This document shows, in pieces, positions 55,201-64,000 of a stretch of DNA of 64,000 nucleotides. The notes beneath the pieces were generated by a model, which was not told where the DNA came from, searched no databases, and worked only from the letters and a program-made list of their open reading frames with translations. Both the position numbers and the translations under genes were made by a program. Origin of the DNA: Nymphaea colorata (taxonomy: Eukaryota; Streptophyta; Magnoliopsida; Nymphaeales; Nymphaeaceae); the NCBI RefSeq assembly GCF_008831285.2, contig NC_045145.1, forward strand, positions 12,958,802 to 13,022,801, written 5' to 3'. Within the stretch, counting starts at the first letter, position 1. Each line of letters begins with the position of its first letter.

Positions 55201-56418
55201 GTAGGAGCACACCTTGCATTCCTTTTGATTCATCTTTGTTGTCATTAGAAGAGGTTTTTGCTTTTCTTGGCTAAAGCGTGGGCTTTGTTTTCCTGAAAAG
55301 TAATGTAAAACAAAATAATGTAAAAGGACATCTTCATCTTCATGAACTTGAAGATCCTCACTGACATATCTAGTATGCTCTCTTTTGTTAGCAATTTGTG
55401 TTCTTTCAAATTCAATGTTGAAACATTGTATCAAATATTGTCGTTGGTTATTCATCAACTCATAGTTCTAGATCATCAAAGTTTTCCAAGCTGATATGGT
55501 CAAACTGAGATGTCTGTTTTTTTGCTGATGTTTTTGTAATTGTCTATGTTAAATAAGAAAAACTTGTTAATATATAATTATATATTTTCTAAAAACAAAT
55601 ACATGCTATATCAAGTTGTATTACCTTTGTTTCAACTTCATATTATATCGAACAAAGCAAGGTCATTGAACTTTTTATGTTCGAGTCTATCATTCTTCTA
55701 GTTGTGGATATGTTGGAAAATGCTCCAGTTCCTTTATAGCACTGCATGCATGGCTAAGGACTTTAATTGTAAAAATTTTAAGATTTAGACAATCATTCTC
55801 AACCCTATTACACCACAAATCTAAAAAAATAAACAAGGAATCTCATGTAAAAGTAAACCAACAAGAAGATAACAAATGCAAAGTAAATTAAAAATTTGTG
55901 TAATTATCTACACACATGGTTGCGTTGGCTTGAATGGTTAAATTTATTCTCATGTCTCCTATACAATTATAATAAAAATCCAACTCATTATACACAACAT
56001 CTTGTGCTCTAGAATCATTGACACTTCAACACAATTTAACAAATCATGCATGACTTTTCCATGCTCTTTAAATGTTGTAAAAGATCTAATGACATGTTTT
56101 AGATAGTAAGTGCATACATGAAGAGGTTGATTAAGTTGTTCAGTTTACCTTTTATCTATAATTTTTCATATGAGCATGCATAACTTTCTTTTCTTGGTCA
56201 AGTTATCTCAAATTGCTCTTTTTGCTCTATCCATAGCTTTGTATAAGTACCCAACGGAAAGCATGTCCTCGTTGTTTGTGAACCGGAGGACTTTAACTAA
56301 TGGACACAAATCTTCAATAACGTCACATATGATTCTCAAAATTTGTGATTAAATATAATATCCACAATTAAAGAAGATCTTCTTTTATGAGCATGTGGAT
56401 ATGCAACTCATTCTTTAC

Positions 56419-56555
56419 TAGGGGTGTTTAATGATTTGGAATTTTGATTCAAGATTGAAAATTCCAAAACCAGAATTCCTCTTTAAACTAGAATATAATC
56501 AAAATTCCAGGTTTTAGTTTTGTAATTCTTGAAACAAAATACCAAATGCCCCCTA
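56419..56555. mobile_element. small TIR element inside the hAT gene
   Basis: Left end TAGGGGTGTTTAATGATTTG and right end in reverse TAGGGGGCATTTGGTATTTT, 137 bp apart. It interrupts the hAT transposase similarity. No TSD is evident, so the call is tentative. Confidence 0.45.
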
Positions 56556-57558
56556 GAGAACATCTGTCTCAACAGAGTTCATTGTTTTCACTATATTTTG
56601 CACAGTCAACACATTTATGACAAATCTAGTTTGTGCAGGTCATAATAATTCAATTTCTTTTGTCAATTTTCTCATCAAGCTCAATACATATGCATGATTA
56701 TAGATAATTTTTATGACCTCTTGACGTTGGTTAATAACTGATCACATATCATACATCTCAGCAAGATCTTGGAGCATTAGATTAACACAATGAGTGGCAC
56801 ATCGACTCCTATAAAATGTTCTCTATTTTTGAAACACCATATCTTATAGAGCTCCATAATTTACAACATTGTCTATAATAAACTGTACAATGCCTACATG
56901 TCTAAAATCTTATATGATATTATCAAAAACATCGAATAAAATCTTAGTAGCCTTAAGAACATCAAACATAAGAGATTTCAAGAACATTGTACATTTAAGG
57001 TAATAAACAAGCAACTTGCAAATGTTCTTGACTGAGTATTATTTCATTCATCTGCCATAATGGTGCAACATGTTTCCTTCCAGCTTAATTTCAATTCTTC
57101 AAAATGTTTCATTACTTCTTTTATCAAAGCATTAAAAAAAAATGCTTCTCAATTGATGATACGATGACATGTTAAATCCATGGCTTATAGAAGCAATCGC
57201 ATCTACTGTTACCTCGTATTGAAATGAATTAGCTGCATTGGAAGGAATATATGCGGCATACAATTGTTTCCCTACCATCCATTGTGCATGAGGTACCATA
57301 TCTTTGGATGTCATAGTAGCACTAATATGGGATTGAAAACATGATCCAGTATGAAAAGGCAAAAATTCCTAGCAAAACCAACAATATATCTCTCACTATG
57401 AACTATACCAACCAGAACCATGATGTTTACGACCATGTCAAATATCTAGTGCACCTCTTTTCTTCTTCCCGGATAGGCCAAATCTACCTCCTGCATGCAT
57501 AATTGATTTCCCTTTACCTCTTGAACTCTCAACATTTGTTCTTAGATTGATGTCATAT

Positions 57559-57794
57559 CAATGTTGTTAAGTGCATTTATGTGAAACAATGCTTTGAGTG
57601 TGTGAAGCGAATGGATGTGTAGTAATGCAAAGTGATGCGTAAGCATCATGACTAAAAATTTGAAATCCATAATATTTATAAGATAATGTAAAAAAAATGG
57701 AAAACAACAACCAAACAACCAAAATAATAAGTTTTGAAGCACAATATTCCAAAAATTATTCAAATATTATGAATAAAACGAAAAGAGGCTTTTG

Positions 57795-57831
<37 letters not shown>

Positions 57832-58388
57832 GGTTTCTCATACCCTCCTTGTGGTCATCTTCTATTTGCTGGACAAAGATCGATCTCATTTGAGGGTTGT
57901 GTTGGCAGTGATGCCTTCTTATAGCTAGCAAGAGGCAAAGTGATGCTGAATTCAAAATCATGCATTGGAGAGAGGTCAAAACCGTGTTTTGCTGATGGCT
58001 TGTTATTGGCGATGGTTTCCTATAGCTATCAAGAAGAACAACATGGCTGAAATGGCTCGGGCGATGGAAGAGGCGGTAGAAGAACACTGAAAATCTGCAA
58101 AAGAACACTGAAGGTCAAAACCCTTTTCCCTAAATCTTATTAAAACATGAACTTTAAAAAGTTGTTTTTCGAGGAAAAGAAACATTATTCAAAGAAAAGA
58201 AGAGAAGGTAAAAAGCAGCGTGTGCACCAAGCGCTTCATGCGCATTGCTGATGTGCGCACATCAGTCAAGTGAGGCGCACGCATCAGGTCAGCGTGCGCC
58301 TCACACCCTTTTTTTAATGAGTTTGGTAGTTTGATGTGTGCCGAGGCGTGCCAATCACGCCTAGATGCATACACATTTAACAACATTG
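57559..58388. mobile_element. hAT-type non-autonomous element nested in the hAT transposase gene, perfect 8-bp TSD
   Basis: Left end CAATGTTGTTAAGTGCATTT; right end in reverse CAATGTTGTTAAATGTGTAT. The flanks are identical 8-mers TGTCATAT at 57551-57558 and 58389-58396. The host sequence on either side reads as one continuous minus-strand frame if the element and one TSD copy are left out, so it inserted into the transposase gene. The interior has no transposase. It includes a CT microsatellite (57799-57830) and a GC-rich GATGCGC/GTGCGCC part (58200-58320). Confidence 0.85.
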
Positions 58389-58700
58389 TGTCATATTTGT
58401 CATCTTCCACGTTTTCATCATCATTTTCTTCTTTCCGAGGCTTACCATAATCTGCCTTTTGCATTTGTTTTTTTGTCTTTTTTTGATGTAAACCATTAAG
58501 CATAAGTAGACATTGCTGACACACAAATGAAGACAAAAGGTTTCTCTTGTTTTCGAGTGGATGGAGGTACATTACAATGTGTTTTTGAAAATGGTGCTTC
58601 ATTTTAATAACCCTTCATGAAAATATGTTCACAAAAGCTAGATAGATTGTATTCGCTGCCCGTTCTCCACCACCCTTTTCATCACTGTCATGTGGGATCG

Positions 58701-59014
58701 GAGGATGTCATATCTTCACAAAAAAAATGAACACTTACCATAAACTTAATGAAAAGCAATGGAAATCTATAAATTGACGGTAAAAATATATGAATCTATG
58801 AGAAAAACGAGATGTTTCACACCTTACGAAGAAGAAATCAAAAAGACCCCTTTTCTCCCAACTAGAATCCACCACCCACATATAAAATCAGTGATTTCCC
58901 TCCAAAGTGGCACAGTCCCTCTCCTCCAACTCTAAAATAAGGTTAAAAATGAAGAAGGAACCAGTTCTAAAAAGGGTTTAGACGCCCTCTTTTTGAAATC
59001 AACAATCACTCGTA
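58701..59014. other. intergenic, no gene recognised
   Basis: AT-rich flank between the hAT remnant and the LINE remnant. Confidence 0.5.
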
Positions 59015-61100
59015 TTGTACGATATAAGAGCTCCGTATAGTACGATAGGTACAACACTAGTGTTGGGCTGCCCTGCTATTAGGCTCATTAACCAACTTCA
59101 GATGCTTAGGCCAGATCTATCTAAGTGGAAGAGTTCCCTTGAAACCCCAACGGACACTACTAGTGTTTGCGCTTTGCTCTTGATGGTGCTCAAAAGGACC
59201 TTCAAGAAGGAGTTTGGGGAGTTGAAAATTGATTGCAGTCTTGAAGCCAATGCCTAGCATCAGAAAGCCAAGATCATATGGGTATTAGAGGGCGATAGAA
59301 AAGTGACATTTTTTCAATCGATGGTCCAAGCTGCCAAAAATCTCATCCACATGATCGAAGTAAACTAATCTCCCCCGGAAGACCAAAATGAGATTAGGAT
59401 TTCCCGCAACAGCCATTTTATTAAGTTATATTGTCTGTCTAAGGGGTCGGGTGAGACTCTTTGGGGAGCTTCCTTCGTCTCACAAGTGGCGATGGAGGGA
59501 ACAACAAGCTCTTACAACCAGCATCCTTCCATGAGATGAGAAGCATCGTTTCCACCCTTGGGTCCAAACGGTTTCCTAGTGTCTTTCTATCAGGATCACT
59601 GGAACTATGTCGGTAGTAAGCTTACTGAGATTGCTAACATAGTAAGAACTATGTCGGTAGTAAGCTCTCTATGTCGGTAGTTTTGTTGGACCTGGGTGAA
59701 TAGACTGGTAACATGCTACATAATAGACTGGTAACATGCTACATAATTGCCTCCGTCTTTATGGTGATTGATGGCTCCCTAGAGAGTGTTTCAATTATAA
59801 GCGAGGCATACAACAAGGGGACCCTTTAACCCTATATCTCTGCACTATTGTCATGGAGGCTTTTACTAGACAGCTCAAGCATAGAGTGGATGCTGGTGAA
59901 CTCAAAACCCCTTATGTTTCCTCCCTTGGATGATACCCACGTATTATGTCTTATGCAAATGATGCGCTGATCCTGTCGATCAAGGAGAGATCCCATACAG
60001 AAATTTGAAGAGCCCTCATTGCTTTTGAGGTGAAAGCAAGTCTTGAAATGAATCATGACAAGTCGAACATTATCCATTCTAAGGCCGGCCCACTTCACAT
60101 TCAGATTTTGCAAAGAACCTTGGGATAGGCAAGCTTCAACTTCTCACCACCAACCTTGGGCTCCCATGTTTTGTTGGGAAGATGTTGGCAACCCTTTGTG
60201 ACCCTTGAATGGCTAAAGTAGAGCAATGCCTAGCAGCTTGGAAGGCTAGAGCCATCTCTTTTGCAGGCATACTCTGCCTTATCAAATATGTGATGAGAAA
60301 ATCATCGAATTCTGAGGTGGCATCTTCCTCTTACCACCGACAGTTACCACAAAGTTGAACAGTAGCATGACTGCATTCTTAGAGGGAGACTCAGACCAAA
60401 CGAAGAAAACTCATTACATAGCATGGGAACAAGTCTACAAACCAACCTTGGAAGGTGGCAGCAGGCATATTTGCGAGTATGTTACAAGTATGTGTAAAAT
60501 CTAAGGGGTGGTTGCGAATAAGTACTTGAAATGGACTATCCAGTTGAAGAGTCGTAACTCCTGGTTTTTCTGAAGCTTAATGAGAGGCTGAAGCAAAATT
60601 GTAGAGGTCGTTAATTGGCACCCTGGAGAAGGAAATATGATCTTTTGGCATGAAAATTGACCAGGTGTCTGCCTGATCAATACACTTTCTGCTGATGGGT
60701 ATGCCATTTTTGAGCAGTGGTTTGCTGCTTGATTCACAAAATTATTTATTCAGTTCTTATATTAATCCCAGCCTTCAAAGATCTGCTCAGACAGTTGGGA
60801 TTTGAGAGATCTTGCATGTCCAGAGGTTTCCAGATAAGCCAATGAAGGACTCCCCCACAAGCCATTTGGGAGCATATTAGGCATAAGTAGCAACAAGAAA
60901 CAGTGGAGAGAATGGATCAGCATGCGCTGACTAACCCGTGAGCCCAATGGTTTACTTACATTGCACGAGAGGGCCAACTGCCTACTCTCGCTCCAACACA
61001 AGAGAATGTATTTAGCCACCCGATGTTATATCTATCAGACAATAGAAGAAACCATAGATCACCTACTGTTCCAATGTAATTTTGCTGTGAAGCTCTGATT
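59015..61100 (+). mobile_element. L1-type LINE remnant (reverse transcriptase and zinc-binding end)
   Basis: Scattered frames in L1 order: KRTFKKEFGELKIDCSLEAN (59185-59257), WVLEGDRKVTFFQSM (about 59280-59325), YKRGIQQGDPLTLYLCTIVM (about 59797-59860, the RT QGDPLSPYLF motif), YANDALILS in place of YADD (about 59950), then pieces of the RT thumb and the zf-RVT-like ETIDHLLFQCNFAVKL (about 61049-61095). Many stops. Local tandem duplications occur at 59640-59680 and 59699-59745. Confidence 0.8.
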
Positions 61101-62272
61101 TTTGGTGACCAACAAATTTAATAAACGTAGCCTGCTGTGTCAAAATTGCATTAGAGGGTCCTAAAAGTGATTCACTACCGGTTCTAAGAGAGGTTGTGTT
61201 TCAAGATGTTGGAGAATCTATTCTGGGACCATCATTTGGAACAAGTGGTCCACCAAAAAACAACATTGCTCACGAGAAGGAGAAGTTTAATCTCGATAAC
61301 AATGTTAGCAAAATCTGGAAAATTTGTGGACACAATTGAGTTGCATTGGCTGCATTGGCTGCATTGGCAGATAGCAGCCCAATCCTACAACTTGACTGCA
61401 CCTGCCTCCAAATTGTTTCACACTCAAATGGCGGTAGGAAAGTGGCTGCTTATGGGAAGACAAGGAGAGGATAACTACAACCAAGATGTTCAAGATCTCT
61501 GTGGCGAAAGTCTTACACCTAAAACCGGTCTGCTCCAGAATATGTTCATGACCTTCAGTGAGGTAAAATTTGTGCCACAGATTTTGCTGGTCTCAAATCA
61601 GAAGAGATGGCTTAAGTGGTTGTGTGATTGTTTCAAGGGAAGAGGAAATTTTGCTCTAGTACATGTGAAAACTGTCTCATCTCTCCCACAAGATCAATAT
61701 TACTACGGAGGATCCTGTGGCAGACATAGCTTGTCTTTTACTTCAAGTTATTTAATTGTTCATCCTTTTGCCTTTTGTGTGCTATCTTGTGTGGCCAAGG
61801 CAGTTGTCTTCTGTGTAGCAATTTTGACTCAGTTTTTTCTTTTTGGCTGTATAGATCTTGCTCGATTCAATTTGATTGGACGGAAGCCTCAAGCAGGATC
61901 ATCTCTTCTTCTTTTGTTGCCAATAAAATCACAATATAGTTATTTTGTCTGCTTTATTATAATTTATGTAGCTCTTGGATTTCATACAGTTTACCTTGCT
62001 TTATATGGTTGCAAGTTATCCCAACAGTTTAATCCTCTTTCTTTAATTTGCTTGGTTGCAGCAAATGCACTTCCATCTCTGTATGGAAGAACCTGCCCAC
62101 AATTTGGACTTTGATAACTCTTTTTTCCCATGAAGTGTTCTCATCACAAGAATGCTAAATGTCAAAGGTGGGGAACTTATAATGATTTGATACCATTGTG
62201 GTGCATCCAAATAACAGCTTTTCCAACTAGGTGTCAATTTTATATTGTCTTATAACTTAAGAATGAGATGTA
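61101..62272 (+). other. 306-codon open frame of doubtful coding value
   Basis: An open frame runs 61194-62114. The first third is ordinary composition and includes a triplicated 9-bp unit (TGCATTGGC) at about 61341-61367, which gives LHWLHWLHW. The last third is strongly hydrophobic (FCVLSCVAKAVVFCVAILTQ; SYFVCFIIIYVALGF), which could be membrane segments or just T-rich DNA. No domain recognised. Its position directly after the LINE remnant suggests LINE 3' end sequence. I would not treat it as a gene without expression evidence. Confidence 0.3.
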
Positions 62273-62280
62273 GAACCAAC

Positions 62281-63240
62281 CAATATTGTTAAGTGCATTG
62301 GTTTGAAGCAATGCATTAAGCCTGTGATGTTAGGTGATGCGCAAATGCAGTATGTGATGCATAAGCATCAAGTTTAAAATTTGTAAATAGATGATATCCT
62401 TAAAAATGTAAAAGTGGAAAATAAGAAAGTAAAAATAATTTGGAAGACTAAATTATATAAAAAAAACTACTTAGTATATTTTTCTGTAAATTGAAACTAA
62501 TTATGGAGGTATTGCCCCAACTTGCAAAATCTAAAAACATATAGAAAAAACATGTTTTTCCAAAGTACAATAGGATTTCATGAACAATCAAAAACCAAAA
62601 GTCTAAAACTTTTTTCACTTGTTAGCTCTTATACACACACAAAAGAAGAAAAGAAAACCTTTACTCAATTCATAGAACTTGTGAAATGGGAAATAAAAGA
62701 GTTTTAACGTATAATAACTTAGAATCCGATACCCAATAAACGATGAAATCAAGTTGGCAAGTCATGTTTCTTAAAAACGAGTTTTATGTTATATAATATC
62801 AAATCCAGATGTCTAATACAATACAGATAAATCTGAAAAACATGTAATATGTTGGATAACCAATCAGAATGACTACTGGCTAATCTGCCATGCCCGATGC
62901 CAACCATTTAACTGAAAGAGAGGGAGGGGTAGAGGAATATAGGAGAGATAGAGAGATACTCGATGAAAATGGATTAAACCTTCACTGAAGGTCATGTAAT
63001 GGCTGTTGGAGAGTTGTCGAAGAGCAGTGGAGCGTTAATGCTGTCATAGCATGGATGAAGAATAGGAACCCTTGCCTTCTGCAAGTTGGAACGGTACGGG
63101 GTTTTTCCCGGCTCTTAAAAAATGGCGGCAGATAACCCCCCACTGTTCGAGTAAGCCTCACCATTTAGTTTTTGCAGCGTTCCCTTCCTTGATGCATGCA
63201 CATTAAGCCTTGATGCGCACGCTTGCTTCTTACACCACTG
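62281..63240. mobile_element. second copy of the CAATGTTGTTAAG element family
   Basis: Begins CAATATTGTTAAGTGCATTG and shares with 57559-58388 the GTGATGCGCAAATGC / GATGCATAAGCATCA start and the ATTTGTAAATAGATGATATC-type A-rich part. The right end in reverse reads CAGTGGTGTAAGAAGC. Flanks GAACCAAC (62273-62280) and TAACCAAC (63241-63248) differ at one base. No transposase inside. Confidence 0.7.
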
Positions 63241-63259
63241 TAACCAACAAGTGCCTATA

Positions 63260-63365
63260 AGGGCCCGTTTGATTGTCGGGTGAAATTTAACATGGTAAAT
63301 TTACCATGATAAATTTTTCTAGAAAAATTTATAGGATGAAATTTCTCCTTCTTCCAATCAAAGGT
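63260..63365. mobile_element. short foldback MITE
   Basis: GGGCCCGTTTGATTGTCGGG at the left and, in reverse at the right, CACCTTTGATTGGAAGAAGG, each followed inward by GAAATTT. About 106 bp with a palindromic centre. Class uncertain. Confidence 0.45.
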
Positions 63366-63579
63366 GAATAACTTGCTTTACAACATTTTGCTATTGTATT
63401 AGTACTTAAGCCTGGCCAGTGTCCCACCTGTTTGCCGACTTGTACTTGGGATGAGATGCTTATTAAGGTACAGAAGAATCTCAGCATTTGAAAATCGAAT
63501 CTCCTTTCATTTGCTGGGAGATTATGTTTAATTAAGTTTGTGATCTATGCTATCCGCACATATTGGCTATTGGTGATTT

Positions 63580-63955
63580 GGTGTTGCTGTGCCTAAATCA
63601 GTTGCTAAAATGCTTGAAGACTTCTTCCTCAAGTTGCTTTGGCAAGAGGTTAATAGTACCAAAAAGGCCCATGTGATATCATGGAAAGTCTTGTCCCTTA
63701 CAGTGACAGAGGGAGGTGTAGGTGTGAGGGAAATTGATGTCATCAATAAAGCTTGCCTTAGTTATTTTTGTTGCTCAGTCTTAGCTAGCAGTAGTAACTG
63801 GACTTCTTTTCACAAACCAAAGTATTTGAAGCAAAAAAGTTTATCGAAATTGAGAACTAGAAGTAGCATGTCCTGGTATGGTATTTTAGCTTTGCCAAGA
63901 GGTGATTTTTGCTCCATCTTCCTTTGGTGGCACAGGAAAGGGTTCTTTTGTTAAG
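63580..63955 (+). mobile_element. LINE reverse-transcriptase C-terminal fragment
   Basis: The frame PKSVAKMLEDFFLKLLWQ, then KAHVISWKVLSLTVTEGGVGVREI and INKACLSYFCC, matches the post-RT region of plant L1 LINEs (P.SV...L..F.W and H...W...C.P...GGLG.R). The frame is open for about 121 codons and then stops. The rest of the element is not in the window to its right end. Confidence 0.75.
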
Positions 63956-64000
63956 CACTTGATGATACATTGGCCCTAGAGTTTTAACATCATGACATGG

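Larger units (their letters stand above)
50772..55325 (+). repeat. tandem array of about 1.27-kb F-box/FBD units
   Basis: Equivalent points recur at regular spacing: GGTAATT at 50945, 52197, 53494 and 54750 (1252, 1297 and 1256 bp apart), and the F-box ATG at 51935, 53204 and 54485. Each unit carries an FBD-like segment and then the F-box exon of the next unit. A small piece of an earlier unit (50772-50830) precedes the first full one but lacks the F-box exon. The array stops at about 55325, inside a unit, at sequence belonging to the hAT remnant. Unequal crossing-over is the usual origin of such arrays. Confidence 0.9.
55325..58700 (-). pseudogene. decayed hAT-superfamily transposase gene
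   Basis: Read on the minus strand from right to left. 58600-58396 has a BED-finger-like tail (QQCLLMLNGLHQKKTKK). After the inserted element, about 57530-57470 encodes SSRGKGKSIMHAGGRFG. 57362-57132 contains TVDAIASISHGFNMSSYHQL, then a DUF659-like region (CTIMADE, FITDN-like and RCATHCVNLMLQDL pieces at 57070-56780). About 56400-56200 holds VKVLRFTNNE, YKAMDRAK and IIDKR. About 55735-55640 matches the hAT dimerisation domain (RNWSIFQHIH, RLEHKKFNDL). Many stops and frameshifts interrupt it. Plant hAT transposases have this order of BED finger, DUF659 and dimerisation domains. It is inactive. Boundaries are approximate. Confidence 0.8.

Noticed and set aside
57799-57830. Regular CT repeats here and elsewhere as CRISPR-like arrays
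   Set aside because: They are simple dinucleotide microsatellites without spacers, in a plant genome.
58189-58602. 137-codon minus-strand frame as a separate gene
   Set aside because: It crosses from the hAT transposase N-terminal region into the inserted element, so the frame is a chimera formed by the insertion.
61194-62114. 306-codon open frame as a new membrane protein
   Set aside because: Hydrophobic part coincides with T-rich DNA, no domain is seen, the start region includes a 9-bp triplet repeat, and it lies directly after a LINE remnant.

Overview
This is a stretch of a flowering-plant nuclear genome. Intergenic DNA is AT-rich, genes are sparse, and the mobile-element families are typical of plants: Ty3/gypsy chromovirus, Ty1/copia, L1-type LINE and hAT. 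The host genes belong to plant families: a GID1/HSL-type carboxylesterase, an F-box/FBD family and a KIN17-like protein. No bacterial, organellar or viral genome architecture is seen. The species cannot be fixed from the sequence alone.

Layout. 1-5000: no convincing gene; a GC-rich foldback and a hAT-type MITE with target-site duplication (TSD). 5045-6136: intact single-exon carboxylesterase with TATA box. 6489-8260: a foldback MITE, short tandem repeats and a perfect 20-bp hairpin. 9056-10113: an intronless DNAJB12-like J-protein pseudogene with one nonsense codon and one frameshift. 11909-12370: a second hAT-type MITE with a perfect 8-bp TSD. 13394-23880: a mosaic of duplicated blocks, one copy internally inverted, containing a broken phosphatidylserine decarboxylase (PSD1-like) exon pair and a truncated LTR element with primer-binding site (PBS). 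24655-27056: truncated, frameshifted Ty1/copia element. 27737-29318: a third MITE of the same family and a TA microsatellite. 30494-32205: a TIR element that seems to carry a BRE1/HUB2-like coiled-coil fragment. 33224-38455: a complete but inactivated minus-strand Ty3/gypsy chromovirus with LTRs, PBS, polypurine tract (PPT) and TSD. 40073-43075: two in-phase exons of an FtsH-like (M41-like) chloroplast protein. 43763-44932: intact intronless KIN17-like gene. 46900-47215: LINE endonuclease remnant. 50772-55325: tandem array of about 1.27-kb F-box/FBD units. 55325-58700: decayed minus-strand hAT transposase gene with other elements nested in it. 59015-61100 and 63580-63955: LINE reverse-transcriptase remnants. 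62281-63240: a second copy of the 8-bp-TSD element family found inside the hAT gene.

Only two host genes look fully intact: the carboxylesterase and KIN17. The rest of the host coding signal is pseudogenes, partial genes or captured fragments. The genes are unrelated neighbours and nothing suggests a shared pathway. No clearly new biological system is evident. The most useful observations are the nested hAT elements with exact TSDs, the tandem F-box/FBD fragment array truncated at the hAT remnant, the possible gene-fragment-carrying TIR element and the PSD1 pseudogene broken at a rearranged duplication.
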